From Methanobacteriota archaeon (GTDB taxonomy: Archaea > Methanobacteriota > Methanobacteria > Methanobacteriales > Methanobacteriaceae), in assembly GCA_023411115.1 (NCBI GenBank), contig JAEYPF010000003.1, positions 1 through 64,000 of the forward strand: 64,000 nt of DNA, written 5' to 3'. The notes under the pieces were generated by a model. The model had not been told where the DNA came from. It ran no database searches and was given only the letters and a program-made list of their open reading frames with translations. Positions 39,700 through 48,416 of this stretch are shown piece by piece. The position numbers and the translations under genes were made by a program. Each line of letters begins with the position of its first letter. Positions within the stretch are counted from its first letter, which is position 1.

Positions 39700-39912
39700 G
39701 ATTTAAAATGGAATTAAAAGAAAAGTAAATATGAACATTAGTTGTAATAGCTTGTTATAATAAACAGGCAATCTAAATTTTTGCATTTAAATTATGTGGC
39801 TATTTTTTAATCTGTGAATTATAACTTTTTGCTTACTGATTCAACTTCTAATAATTAATGGATAACATTATTTTTTCAATTACGAAATACATAAGTATAC
39901 TCGGGAGATAAT

Positions 39913-40296
39913 ATGAAAGCCATTAAAAAATCATATAAAATCGCAGTTCCTGCAGATAAGGTTTGGGAAGCGCTGGTTGATCCGGAAATCATTGATAAAT
40001 GGGGAGGCGGTCCAAGTACAATGGATTCAAAGGTTTGTTTTGAATTTAAACTTTGGGGCGGCGATATCTATGGAAAAAATATCGAAGTGGTTCCACAAAA
40101 GAGGCTGGTTCAGGAGTGGTTTGGCGGGGATTGGCCGAAGCCGTCAATAGTCACGTTTACTTTAAAATCCGAAGGAAATGGAACGATTCTTGAGCTTGAA
40201 CAGATTAATATTCCTGAAGAAGAGGCAGATGACATTGATCAGGGCTGGGATGAGTATTACCTTGGCCCAATGAAAGAACTGCTTGAGAAATATTAA
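39913..40296 (+). CDS. AHSA1/SRPBCC-domain protein
   Basis: 127 residues of the START/SRPBCC fold, activator-of-Hsp90 homolog type: IKKSYKIAVPADKVWEALVD, PEIIDKWGGGP, FEFKLWGGDIYGKNIEVVPQ, RLVQEWFGGDWPKPS, and a C-terminal helix WDEYYLGPMKELLEK. The domain forms a hydrophobic pocket; ligand unknown. GGGAGAT ribosome site. Followed by the repeat-RNA region. Confidence 0.8.
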   Translation: MKAIKKSYKIAVPADKVWEALVDPEIIDKWGGGPSTMDSKVCFEFKLWGGDIYGKNIEVVPQKRLVQEWFGGDWPKPSIVTFTLKSEGNGTILELEQINIPEEEADDIDQGWDEYYLGPMKELLEKY

Positions 40297-40318
40297 TTTA
40301 AAATAGTTATGTTGGTAA

Positions 40319-40449
40319 TTAGAGAGGGTTAAGAAGTGCTGTTAATTCCCTCTCTACTGTACCAAAGAAGCCCAAAATGAGTTATATATTGAAAATATAA
40401 ATTTGTTTTTATTTTAGACATATATGCAGGCGATTAAAGGCATAAATGA
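40319..40449 (+). repeat. Stem-loop repeat element, copy 1 (possible small RNA)
   Basis: Begins with stem AGAGAGGG (40321-40328) and CCCTCTCT (40348-40355), followed by CTGTACC, an AT-rich middle, then ATAAATTTGTTTTTATTTT and ATATATGCA, ending near CATAAATGA. Same order of blocks as copies 2-4. Orientation is assigned by putting the T-rich terminator-like tract after the stem. Strand and function are inference. Confidence 0.6.
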
Positions 40450-40886
40450 TTTAATACATCAAAGTGCAAAGTTTGAAAGTAGTATTATCATGGGTTTTCT
40501 TTTTAAACTTTTTCCTAAAGTTAAGTTTAACTAAACAGTAATTTTTATTTAATCAGTTATGATGAATGTTTTAATTGAAAAATTTTAAGTTGTATCTTAT
40601 TTAAAGTCAACTGCGTTAATATTTTAAATGCATAATATATTAGGATCCTATTTTTGTTGAGTTTTTTTGCAGTTTGTATTAAAATCTGGATATATTAGGT
40701 TTTGTTTTGATTTTAATAATAATATTAATATAGTAAGTAATAACATAATAACATTGTTGGAAAATAGTATTATTCATTTGGTTAATAAGCTGTTGTAGAT
40801 AGTTTAGAGGCGTAAATGGATCCATTATCTAAAGATATGCCGCTGATAAATTTACTTGGTTTATTTCATGGAGTAACTATTTTTCA
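40450..40886. other. Intergenic region after repeat copy 1
   Basis: About 440 AT-rich bases, no supported gene. Presumed promoter region of the secreted Asn/Thr-rich protein gene at its right end. Confidence 0.4.
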
Positions 40887-41453
40887 ATGGTATTAGTGAA
40901 TAAGGAGGTGGAAATTATTAAAAGACAGGTAGCAATAGCAATGTTAATGGTCCTTGTAACATTTACGGTTTTTAGCATATCTGTAACTGCCCAGGGGTCA
41001 CAGGATCAAACTAAAAGCCAACAAAAAAGCCAGATATCAAACAACATCAATTCAGCACAGGTAAATTTAGCCCAACGCTCATCAAGTGCTTCAACTGGTA
41101 ATAATTCAACATCATCAACTGCAAATAAATCATTAAGTCCTGTTATGAATCTTACTAATGCAACATCTGCAGTACCAATTAACATGACATCAAATCAGAC
41201 CATTCCAACAAATACAACTGCAAATCAGACAATGAACAACACTAATGCAACTCCAACAAATGTAACAAACCAGGCCGATATCAACACTGCACTGCAAAAT
41301 GTATTTAACCAGATATTGGCTCCTGTATTAAGTGATGTTAGCACAATAAGGACAAATCAATCACAACAGTCATTAAACAAGCTTTTAACTGATATTAATT
41401 CAGCGATAAATCAAATTAAACAGTTAAATATCAGAGTCAATATAAAAAGTTAG
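40887..41453 (+). CDS. Secreted Asn/Ser/Thr-rich protein
   Basis: Up to 188 residues. Signal peptide hydrophobic core AMLMVLVTFTVFSISVTAQG, then a low-complexity region full of N-x-S/T sites (NATSAVPINMTSNQTIPTNT), then a helical C-terminus (LQNVFNQILAPVLSDV, LNKLLTDINSAINQIKQLNI). Probably a glycosylated surface protein. Start uncertain: ATG 40887 has no ribosome site, whereas a strong GGAGGTG (40904-40910) is followed by ATT codons at 40914 and 40917, the latter giving a textbook signal peptide (I/M-KRQVAIA). Confidence 0.65.
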   Translation: MVLVNKEVEIIKRQVAIAMLMVLVTFTVFSISVTAQGSQDQTKSQQKSQISNNINSAQVNLAQRSSSASTGNNSTSSTANKSLSPVMNLTNATSAVPINMTSNQTIPTNTTANQTMNNTNATPTNVTNQADINTALQNVFNQILAPVLSDVSTIRTNQSQQSLNKLLTDINSAINQIKQLNIRVNIKS

Positions 41454-41728
41454 ATCCAAAGGAGTTGAGGGAGGAGTTTCATTTATATGTTTGTAGTGTG
41501 TGAGTAAGTCAATTTGCATATAGACAACTAGAAATAGTTAAAGAGGGGTCTACGTGCTAGTGTATAACTGATTAAACTCAAGAACACATACATCATTGGT
41601 AATTCAGCCTAATTAATGATTTAGTTAGTATAAATGGAAAGACTCCTAATATACTCCTAAGATATATTTAATGCTTGTTGAATGAAATCAAGGTTACTTT
41701 GGGATTTTATACAGGTAATATGAATAAA
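41454..41728. other. Intergenic region before repeat copy 2
   Basis: About 275 bases without a gene. A GTTAAAGAGGGG motif near 41539 might be a decayed copy of the repeat, but the closing arm is missing. Confidence 0.3.
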
Positions 41729-41855
41729 ACGAGGGACAAATGAGGGGAATGGAGGTAATGTGATCAATTCCCTCTCGTGATGTCAGATGCCAGAATTACA
41801 TTTATAGTCACGGCATAAATTTGTTTTTATTTTTAAGATATGTGCACAGACTTAA
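41729..41855 (+). repeat. Stem-loop repeat element, copy 2 (possible small RNA)
   Basis: ACGAGGG (41729-41735) pairs with CCCTCTCGT (41770-41778) with a two-base bulge; loop longer than in the other copies. Then GATGTCAGATGCC, and the conserved ATAAATTTGTTTTTATTTTT and AAGATATGTGCA blocks, ending near ATTCATAAATG. Confidence 0.55.
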
Positions 41856-42037
41856 ATTCATAAATGTAATTATATCATAAAAACTGGAGATAATAAATTC
41901 TATTAGTATTTTATTTCTAAATATTGCCTCTAAATTGTAATTAAAGTTGATATATGCAGCAAAAATTACATGTTCCATATTACTTCTCTATGGAAATAAA
42001 AAAGAGTATTAAAAAATTTAATAACAGCTAATAATAG

Positions 42038-42171
42038 TTAGGGAGGGAGCGGTATTATGGAGTTTCCCTCCCTTCGATGCCCTATAGGTATCAAGATTAA
42101 ATTTACATAATTAAAATATATTTGTTTTTATTTTAAAGATATGTGCACATGATTATATTCACAAATATGCC
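42038..42171 (+). repeat. Stem-loop repeat element, copy 3 (possible small RNA)
   Basis: Stem AGGGAGGG (42040-42047) and CCCTCCCT (42066-42073), a paired change relative to copy 1, followed by CGATGCCC, the AT-rich middle, ATATTTGTTTTTATTTTA, AAGATATGTGCAC and GATTATATTCACAAATATGC. Confidence 0.6.
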
Positions 42172-42292
42172 TAAATTACTCTTTGTAGAAACTTCAGGAG
42201 CATATCGGGTGTGCATTTTGTATATTCAATAAATAAATTAAAATTAGAGAAATATCAGTAGTTGGTAGATTAAAAGAAAATGTTCATGATCG

Positions 42293-42428
42293 TTAGAGAG
42301 GGAAGGAGGTAGATGTGCTGTTAATTCCCTCCCTATTGTACCTCGAAGGTCAAAATTAAGTTTATATTATCTATATAAATTTTTTTGGATTTTTAAGATA
42401 TGTGCAACGGATTATGTATGTAAATGCC
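42293..42428 (+). repeat. Stem-loop repeat element, copy 4 (possible small RNA)
   Basis: AGAGAGGG (42295-42302) and CCCTCCCT (42327-42334), one mismatch. It shares GTGCTGTTAATTCCCTC with copy 1. Then TTGTACC, CAAAATTAAGTTTATATTAT, a T-rich tract (AAATTTTTTTGGATTTTT), AAGATATGTGCA and GTAAATGCC. Confidence 0.6.
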
Positions 42429-42546
42429 ATTATATCCTGAAGTACAAATTTGAAAAAGTAAAAAACTGGATATTTAATTAATTATTAGTTATGTATTATA
42501 ACAATTATGCGATGAACTGTTATAGATAGAAATGTTTATATGTATA

Positions 42547-42567
42547 ATAGTTCTATATTAGAACTAT
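42547..42567. promoter_or_regulatory. 21-base palindromic operator upstream of Met-rich gene
   Basis: ATAGTTCTA, TAT, TAGAACTAT: perfect arms, 57 bases before the ATG of the Met-rich protein. Symmetry and size fit a MarR-family site; a MarR gene lies just downstream. Candidate autoregulatory or stress operator. Confidence 0.6.
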
Positions 42568-42623
42568 GGGTGAAACAGATCTAAAAATAATTTTCCACTC
42601 AAAAAAACAAAACTGGTGATAAA

Positions 42624-42926
42624 ATGCATGGTGAAATGAAAGGTGGACATATGCACGGTGAAATGAGAAAAGAAATGATGATGAAGAAGATGTTTATGAA
42701 AAAAATGATGATGAAAGAGATAATGGAATACCTTTCTGAAGAAGATAAAAAGAAGCTTGCAGCCATGAAACTGGATATGAAAATATCCCGGGCAGAAAAG
42801 AAACTTGAAATGATGAAGGACAAAAAGAAACTGATGGCAGCAAAATTAGATATGAAGGCTTCCATGACAGAACAGAAAATTGAAATGCTTAAAGTTGTCC
42901 GTGATATGTTAAAAGAAAAAATGTAG
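42624..42926 (+). CDS. Methionine- and lysine-rich small protein
   Basis: 100 residues of which roughly a quarter are Met (MHGEMKGGHMHGEMRKEMMM, KKMFMKKMMMKEIMEYL), with HMH near the start and a heptad-like LDMK/KKLEMMKDKKKLM body, probably helical. Strong GGTGAT ribosome site. Met/His clusters suggest copper or other soft-metal binding, or an oxidant sink; this is inference. Palindrome upstream and MarR gene downstream suggest inducible expression. Confidence 0.7.
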   Translation: MHGEMKGGHMHGEMRKEMMMKKMFMKKMMMKEIMEYLSEEDKKKLAAMKLDMKISRAEKKLEMMKDKKKLMAAKLDMKASMTEQKIEMLKVVRDMLKEKM

Positions 42927-43166
42927 ATTTTACATATTTAGATATCATTCATTGTTTAGATAAGCTAATGAAATTATTAGCTTATAAAATTTATTTTTAC
43001 AGTAGATTAAGACCATTTACCGCTATTTTTTTGACATGGTCCTCTAAAAAAAGCTTAAATCCATATTACTATTAATTCATGGCATAACTGTATTTTTTTC
43101 AAACTGTTTTATGTTCGAAATGTTTTTTTAAGTAATAGTTATAAATATGAATTAAGTGGTGATGAT

Positions 43167-43616
43167 ATGGATGAAGAAAAATTGAACAAAATGGTGGATG
43201 ATTTATATTTATTGCGTCCTTTGCTTCGAAAAAAGATTTTTAAACATAAAAAGATGTTAAAGCAGGGACATATGCCGCGTTCCTACTACCATGTACTCGG
43301 CGTACTTATTAAAAAGGGAGATCTCCCCATGTCTGAAATTGGAAGGCGCGTTCATATATCTAAATCAAATATGACCTCTTTAATTGATAAGCTAGTTGAA
43401 AATGAACTGGTGAAACGGGTCCCTGATGAAAAAGACCGTAGAGTAATTAATATTACAATTACAGATAAAGGTAAGGGGCTCCTGTGGAACTGGAAAAAGC
43501 GTTCCATAAATGAAATTAAGAAGAATCTTTCTGTCCTGTCCGATGAAGATCTTGAAAAATTCTATGAATCTGTTGAAAACATTAAATCTATTCTCTCTAA
43601 ACTGGAAAATGGTTAA
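43167..43616 (+). CDS. MarR-family transcription regulator
   Basis: 149 residues with the MarR winged helix: YYHVLGVLIKKGDLPMSEIG, RRVHISKSNMTSLIDKLVEN and the wing VPDEKDRRVINITITDKGKG. Dimerisation helices at both ends. GGTGATGAT ribosome site. Probably controls the Met-rich gene 240 bases upstream through the palindrome at 42547. Confidence 0.85.
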   Translation: MDEEKLNKMVDDLYLLRPLLRKKIFKHKKMLKQGHMPRSYYHVLGVLIKKGDLPMSEIGRRVHISKSNMTSLIDKLVENELVKRVPDEKDRRVINITITDKGKGLLWNWKKRSINEIKKNLSVLSDEDLEKFYESVENIKSILSKLENG

Positions 43617-43827
43617 GATAGTCCGATCTGCAGTATACGCCTAAATGTACGCGTATTTATTATAAGTTAATGTTAATTATGTGTTAAAATTTCTAAAGCA
43701 TTATATACGATCTTGATTCAGACTTTGGAATTTGCTGAAAAAGATGTGTTAAACAATTTCATTATAATCCGTAATAATTTTAGGTTTTAAACTACAATAC
43801 TATAATAGTCATGTTCATGAGTGTAGA

Positions 43828-44154
43828 ATGTTTGTGAAATTTATGTATAACGACCACTTAAAAACTTTGAGGATTGCTGCAATCATTGCAGTGGCCGTGG
43901 TAATTTTTGCTGCCCTATTTTACATTGTATATAGCTTCTCACTCTTCTGGCAGGCATTTGCAGCAGGAATTACAATAAGCATTTTATTGATCATTATTTT
44001 TGTACTCATTATACTGGCAGTATATCTATGGATAAGAAACCTTCTGCTTAAAAGGGAATTAAAGAAACAGGAAATTAAATTGGAACAGATTAAAACTGAG
44101 CTAAATATGTATAAATCTCAGTTAAAGCAGGAAAGAACTGAAGAATCAGAATAA
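43828..44154 (+). CDS. Two-TM membrane protein with C-terminal coiled coil
   Basis: 108 residues: two membrane helices (AAIIAVAVVIFAALFYIVYS and ISILLIIIFVLIILAVYLWI) followed by a charged heptad-type tail (LKRELKKQEIKLEQIKTELN). ATG 43828 has no clear ribosome site; ATG at codon 6 is an alternative. Function unknown. Confidence 0.6.
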   Translation: MFVKFMYNDHLKTLRIAAIIAVAVVIFAALFYIVYSFSLFWQAFAAGITISILLIIIFVLIILAVYLWIRNLLLKRELKKQEIKLEQIKTELNMYKSQLKQERTEESE

Positions 44155-44427
44155 ATTTTATCTGTGTATTTTATTTTAAATATTGTATAAAGCGGTTTTT
44201 TTCTAAATTTAATTTAAAATTGGGTAACATTTAAATACTACATTAAATCCATGTTGTAATAATGTATTACGAAGTTGAAGTGAAATAATTGCAAGGGTTA
44301 AATGTCATTCTAAATAAGCCGAATAATACATTACACATGTTGATGTGTATAATTTCAATTTAAACGGTTTTTTGTGTTTCACTTTTAAAAATTAAACGAA
44401 ATTGGAGTTGATTTTACGTTTGAAATT

Positions 44428-45003
44428 ATGAATTACACCCCTATAATCACCACTATTTTGGGTGTTGTTATGGGTTTAGGGTCCAGGGAGTTAAGCGACT
44501 GGCATAAAGCTAAGAAATCTAAAAGAAGGAAAATAAATTCTACACGTACACTAATATTACTTGAAAATGAAAGGAATCTGGTATCGCTTAAGGAATTCTG
44601 GTATAAGTTAAATAAATCTGATGAAAATAAAGAAGAGATTAATGAATCAAAGATTGATATAGCCCATAGGTTGATTAAAATGCCAATGCCATGTCTAGAT
44701 AACTTCATGTGGAGAAAACATGCTTCACTACTTACGATAACTTTTAAAGATAAGGAAATTGTAGATATATCTTCATTTAATAATTGTTTAGAATCTCTTG
44801 AGTCCATTTACTCTAAATTAGTAGATTTGGATGCTAAAGATAGGGAATTTAACAGCTCTTACGCTTCAAGTGGCGCTGATCTGTCTTCACTCCCACGTTC
44901 CAACCGTTTTAAGGAGGAAGCTCCTTACTTATGGGATGAATTTGAAGAAATTATATTGGGTCTGATTAAAAACGGTAACCCATTAGATAAAAAGAAAAGT
45001 TAA
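44428..45003 (+). CDS. Hypothetical membrane-anchored protein
   Basis: 191 residues: short N-terminal hydrophobic segment (PIITTILGVVMGLG), then a helical cytoplasmic body (RTLILLENERNLVSLKEFWY, IDIAHRLIKMPMPCLDNFMW). Reminiscent of uncharacterised single-TM proteins often lying near phage or defence genes, but not assigned. Upstream spacer has a GTAATA-ATG-TATTAC palindrome near 44257. Confidence 0.55.
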   Translation: MNYTPIITTILGVVMGLGSRELSDWHKAKKSKRRKINSTRTLILLENERNLVSLKEFWYKLNKSDENKEEINESKIDIAHRLIKMPMPCLDNFMWRKHASLLTITFKDKEIVDISSFNNCLESLESIYSKLVDLDAKDREFNSSYASSGADLSSLPRSNRFKEEAPYLWDEFEEIILGLIKNGNPLDKKKS

Positions 45004-45266
45004 AATCCTGAATTTTGAATATGCCTACTGGACGATATTAATCCAGGATGAACAACAAAGCCTTTCTTTTAATATCTTTTTTCGATTTTAATAGTTTTTA
45101 ATTCTATTTTCATGATTTAATCTTTTTTTAAGTCTTTAAATGTGATTAATATATGTACAAACATGTTTTTTTGATATATGTATCAAAAACACGGCTCTGA
45201 TATGGAACAAGTTGTTAGTACAGTAAATAATATATTATAGTAATAATATATTATAATTTGAGTTGA

Positions 45267-45755
45267 ATGAAAAAGGAAATTCTAATTTTAGGAATTATTA
45301 TGGTAGTAGCGGCTACCTTCGGCTGTACAAGTGACGTACAGTCTGAAAAACAATCTGGAAATGCTCTTAATTTTTCAATTCCTGAAGGATGGGAATTACA
45401 TCCTATGCCTGGAGACGGAACTGTAATATGGATGGGAAATGATCCACGTATTAGAGTAATAGAAATGAGTGACATACGTAAATTTACTTCCAGGCATGAT
45501 TCAGTTTTAAGTATTGATAACAACAGTTACATGATAAAAAAGAGAAACGAAACCATTGAGGGGTTAAATGTCGAAATTATCTCGACTACTGATGGTAAAT
45601 ATGGTGATATTCAGGACTTTTATTTCTTCCAGAAAAATAACAGGTATTATTATATAACGGCATGGGCTTATACTGGTTGGGACTCGAGCAAACAGAATAA
45701 ATACAGGCGAGAAATAAGTGAAGCTGTAGATGTCATTGTTAAAACCATAAAATAA
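45267..45755 (+). CDS. Lipoprotein, PsbP-like
   Basis: 162 residues: signal peptide ILILGIIMVVAATFGC with lipobox Cys, then a domain of the pattern NFSIPEGWELHPMPGDGTVI, ending with a helix (REISEAVDVIVKTIK), typical of small PsbP-related lipoproteins common in Methanobacterium. Surface-anchored; function unknown. Confidence 0.68.
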   Translation: MKKEILILGIIMVVAATFGCTSDVQSEKQSGNALNFSIPEGWELHPMPGDGTVIWMGNDPRIRVIEMSDIRKFTSRHDSVLSIDNNSYMIKKRNETIEGLNVEIISTTDGKYGDIQDFYFFQKNNRYYYITAWAYTGWDSSKQNKYRREISEAVDVIVKTIK

Positions 45756-46054
45756 TTTTTTAAGTAATTAATTTTTATATTAGTTCATTTTTGATAGTCT
45801 CAAAATGAGTAGTAAAGTATTATTACTTTTCAAATGCTCTTGCTTAAATCACTTAACTTAGTAGATATAGGATATATTATATCAACAGTCTTGAAACATG
45901 AAATAATAGTCAATCCACTTAATTTATTTTCAAAAGATGGGTTAATAGTTTGTTTAATGTTATCAAAATCTGAATAGGGCATATTATTCAATTAGTAGTG
46001 AAATTTTATAGAGAGTGTATTTCGGTTTCATGAGGCTGACTAGTGTATAAACAT
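45756..46054. other. Intergenic region before hairpin cluster B
   Basis: About 300 AT-rich bases without a gene. It precedes the hairpins and ATPase gene and presumably holds that gene's promoter. Confidence 0.4.
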
Positions 46055-46172
46055 GTAACAAATCTCTGATTTGTTACGGTTGTGAAATTGAAAATTTGCA
46101 AATCTTTGATTTTCGAAAGTTTCACAAACATAGGAATCTTCTATGATCCCTATGTTTTCTATGTTTGTGAAA
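46055..46172. repeat. Hairpin cluster B, with two alternative stems, before the ATPase gene
   Basis: GTAACAAATC-TCT-GATTTGTTAC (46055-46077) is a perfect 10-bp hairpin. TTGTGAAA (46080-46087) pairs with TTTCACAA (46120-46127). The same right arm extended, TTTCACAAACATAG (46120-46133), pairs with CTATGTTTGTGAAA (46159-46172). The last two stems are mutually exclusive. The second ends about 8 bases before the AGGTGA ribosome site of the gene at 46190. Confidence 0.65.
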
Positions 46173-46189
46173 ATTAACAGGTGAAAGGT

Positions 46190-47338
46190 ATGAATCCATT
46201 TAGAAAGAGAACAGGTATTTTCCCTTCATATTTTACAGGTAGAGAGGATGAACTTAAAGAGTTAAGGGAAATTTATGAATCTACAAGGGCTGGAGCTGCA
46301 GGACATATACTTATTTATGGCCCCAAGGGTATTGGAAAAACCTGTTTATTGATTAAGTTTGAAGAACAGTTAAATGATGTTGATGGGGTTTATACTGTAC
46401 GTATTCCTCTTGTTGAAGGGAATTTCGATGATATTTATAGTTTGATCATCGATAAATGTGCTGATGCACTTAAAATCAGTGAGGGACATTTCTGGGATAA
46501 TATCACATCATTGGGTATTAACATTGCCCTTGCAGGTGGATTTACGGTATCGAGGGAAATACCAGCTACAAGTCCTTCTGTAGCGCTTGAAAAAATATTA
46601 AAGACAATTTATGAAGAATTAAAAGGGGAAAGACCAGTATTAATTCTTCTATTCGATGATCTTCAAAGAATAATCTCAGATAGCGGTCCAAATAAGGTTT
46701 TAAGCATATTGCAGAATGCACTGGTTGAACTTAACCTTAAGGGCATGAATATAATGTTCGTAGCAACAGGGGCCCACGATATATTTTCACAGATACAGGA
46801 TCATCTGGACTCTGCTGTGAGGATATTTGAGCCCTATGAGCTTAAACCATTATCTAAAAAAGAATTAAATGATGCTATAGTTATACCTGCTGAAAAAGAA
46901 CACATTAAATTCGATGATGAGGTTATAAGTTTAATATATGAACTTTCTGAAGGAATTCCATATTATATGCAGGTTATAGCATACAACTGTTTTGCAAGTG
47001 CAGTTGATGGTAAAGTCAGTCCTGAAGAATTTAAGCGGTCCTTTCAAAGGTCACTGAATTTACTGGCTCAAAGGGAATTTAGGGGAATGTATGAAAAATC
47101 AACTGGTGAAGAAAGAAAAATCCTGGGATTAATGGCAGAAAGTGATGAAGAGGTTCTTTCATATAAAGATATTAAAGAAGGCCTTGATTTAAAATCAGAG
47201 CCTTCATTCTGGTTAAAAACCATGATGGAAAAAAATCTTATAATAAAAAAAGCCAGGGGTAAATATCATCTTAGAGATAGGATATTTAAGGAATACTTAA
47301 GGGTTTTAAAGCCATATAATGAAAATGGAACATATTGA
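46190..47338 (+). CDS. AAA/STAND-like ATPase
   Basis: 382 residues from ATG 46190 (AGGTGA upstream; an in-frame GTG at 46181 lies in it). ORC/archaeal-ATPase style: FPSYFTGREDELKELREIYE, Walker A IYGPKGIGKT, Walker B LLFDDLQRI, sensor FVATGAHDI, then PLSKKELNDAI and a C-terminal winged helix (EERKILGLMAESDEEVLSYK). Such proteins are regulatory ATPases, membrane- or DNA-linked. Partner unknown; its leader is hairpin-rich. Confidence 0.75.
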   Translation: MNPFRKRTGIFPSYFTGREDELKELREIYESTRAGAAGHILIYGPKGIGKTCLLIKFEEQLNDVDGVYTVRIPLVEGNFDDIYSLIIDKCADALKISEGHFWDNITSLGINIALAGGFTVSREIPATSPSVALEKILKTIYEELKGERPVLILLFDDLQRIISDSGPNKVLSILQNALVELNLKGMNIMFVATGAHDIFSQIQDHLDSAVRIFEPYELKPLSKKELNDAIVIPAEKEHIKFDDEVISLIYELSEGIPYYMQVIAYNCFASAVDGKVSPEEFKRSFQRSLNLLAQREFRGMYEKSTGEERKILGLMAESDEEVLSYKDIKEGLDLKSEPSFWLKTMMEKNLIIKKARGKYHLRDRIFKEYLRVLKPYNENGTY

Positions 47339-47344
47339 CATACT

Positions 47345-48214
47345 TTAAAAAGGTAGTGAAGTATACACACCTTTTATTTCTGCTGTTGCAGTGTTCCATT
47401 TCCTAATAATGTCAAAGGAGTTTTTAGTGCTGCTTGCATCTAAGTTGCGCCATTTTCCTTTTGTGTATGCCTGGACAAAAACATGACCATAAAAGTTATC
47501 ATCTGGAAATTGCGCATTAACATGGACATAACGCGCCGGGATCCCTGCAGCTCTTAAAAGAGCTACCAAAAGGTGAGAAGTATCGACACAATTTCCCGTC
47601 TTCTTTTTAAGTGTCTTTAAAGCCCCATATTTGGTATTATAATAGAATGAATAACCCAAATTGTCCCTCACCCATTTAAATATCTTCACGGCTTTTTTAT
47701 ATTTGGAAGTTGTGCCCTTTGTTATTTTTTTTACCAGTGCCTTGATTTTAGGATCCTTAGATTGGGCATTGACTGTTTGCTTAAGGCACTGCTTTAGGGA
47801 TAGAGATGATTTTATTAGTGGCAGCTCGCCTGTTTGATTTATAATTCCAGTTATACCTGGTTTTATATCCCCGGCAGCTGCTCCTGTTCCGTTTGTAATA
47901 TTAGTTGGTGCAGTGACCGCTGTAAATGGATTTAGTATAGTATTAGTAGAAATATTTAGCGTTGTTTGGTTTTTTATATAGATGTTTATTGTCTGGTTAA
48001 CTGGAACAACGGCAGTTTGGTTAACACTTGGGATATTTAGCATGGTGGTGTTTTCCTGCACAGTACTGTTATTATAACTGTTGTTGCATATAATGGAGGA
48101 TATATTGGATAATTCATCAGATTCAAAACTAAAATTAGATTGTATGCTTCCAAAAACTAGGGATAATGATACCAAAATTGTGAGAATTATATATAAACTC
48201 GTTTTTCGTGTCAT
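47345..48214 (-). CDS. Secreted transglutaminase-like cysteine protease/peptidase
   Basis: 289 residues: signal peptide (YIILTILVSLSLVFGSIQ), a Thr/Asn-rich linker with many N-x-T sites, then a transglutaminase-like core: KKTGNCVDTSHLLVALLRAA (Cys), YGHVFVQAYT (His), NLDASS (Asp). The fold is shared with pseudomurein endoisopeptidases, so wall-peptide cleavage is plausible; not proven. Convergent with the ATPase gene, six bases apart. Confidence 0.78.
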   Translation of the reverse strand: MTRKTSLYIILTILVSLSLVFGSIQSNFSFESDELSNISSIICNNSYNNSTVQENTTMLNIPSVNQTAVVPVNQTINIYIKNQTTLNISTNTILNPFTAVTAPTNITNGTGAAAGDIKPGITGIINQTGELPLIKSSLSLKQCLKQTVNAQSKDPKIKALVKKITKGTTSKYKKAVKIFKWVRDNLGYSFYYNTKYGALKTLKKKTGNCVDTSHLLVALLRAAGIPARYVHVNAQFPDDNFYGHVFVQAYTKGKWRNLDASSTKNSFDIIRKWNTATAEIKGVYTSLPF

Positions 48215-48416
48215 AATACCACTTTACAATTGTAGATAATAATGTTTAGAAGAAAAGTATCCTGTTTACTAATTAATATATTATTAATTAATATTAATAC
48301 ATTATTATAGTATAAAAAACGAATTATCAATATTTAGGAATATATTTGGAGTTTATACCAGTTTTTATGGATTTAAAGAAGATAAAAAATTAAAAATAAA
48401 TTCAAGGATTAAATAT
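48215..48416. other. Short AT-rich spacer
   Basis: 200 bases; promoter region of the transglutaminase-like gene and 3' end of the MATE gene. Nothing else seen. Confidence 0.3.

Noticed and set aside
42565..42618. 17-codon frame between the palindrome and the Met-rich gene
   Set aside because: Starts inside the palindrome and has no ribosome site; probably leader sequence.
42599..42865. Hydrophobic minus-strand frame opposite the Met-rich gene
   Set aside because: Phe/Ile/Ser-rich translation is the mirror of AAA/ATG codons on the real strand.
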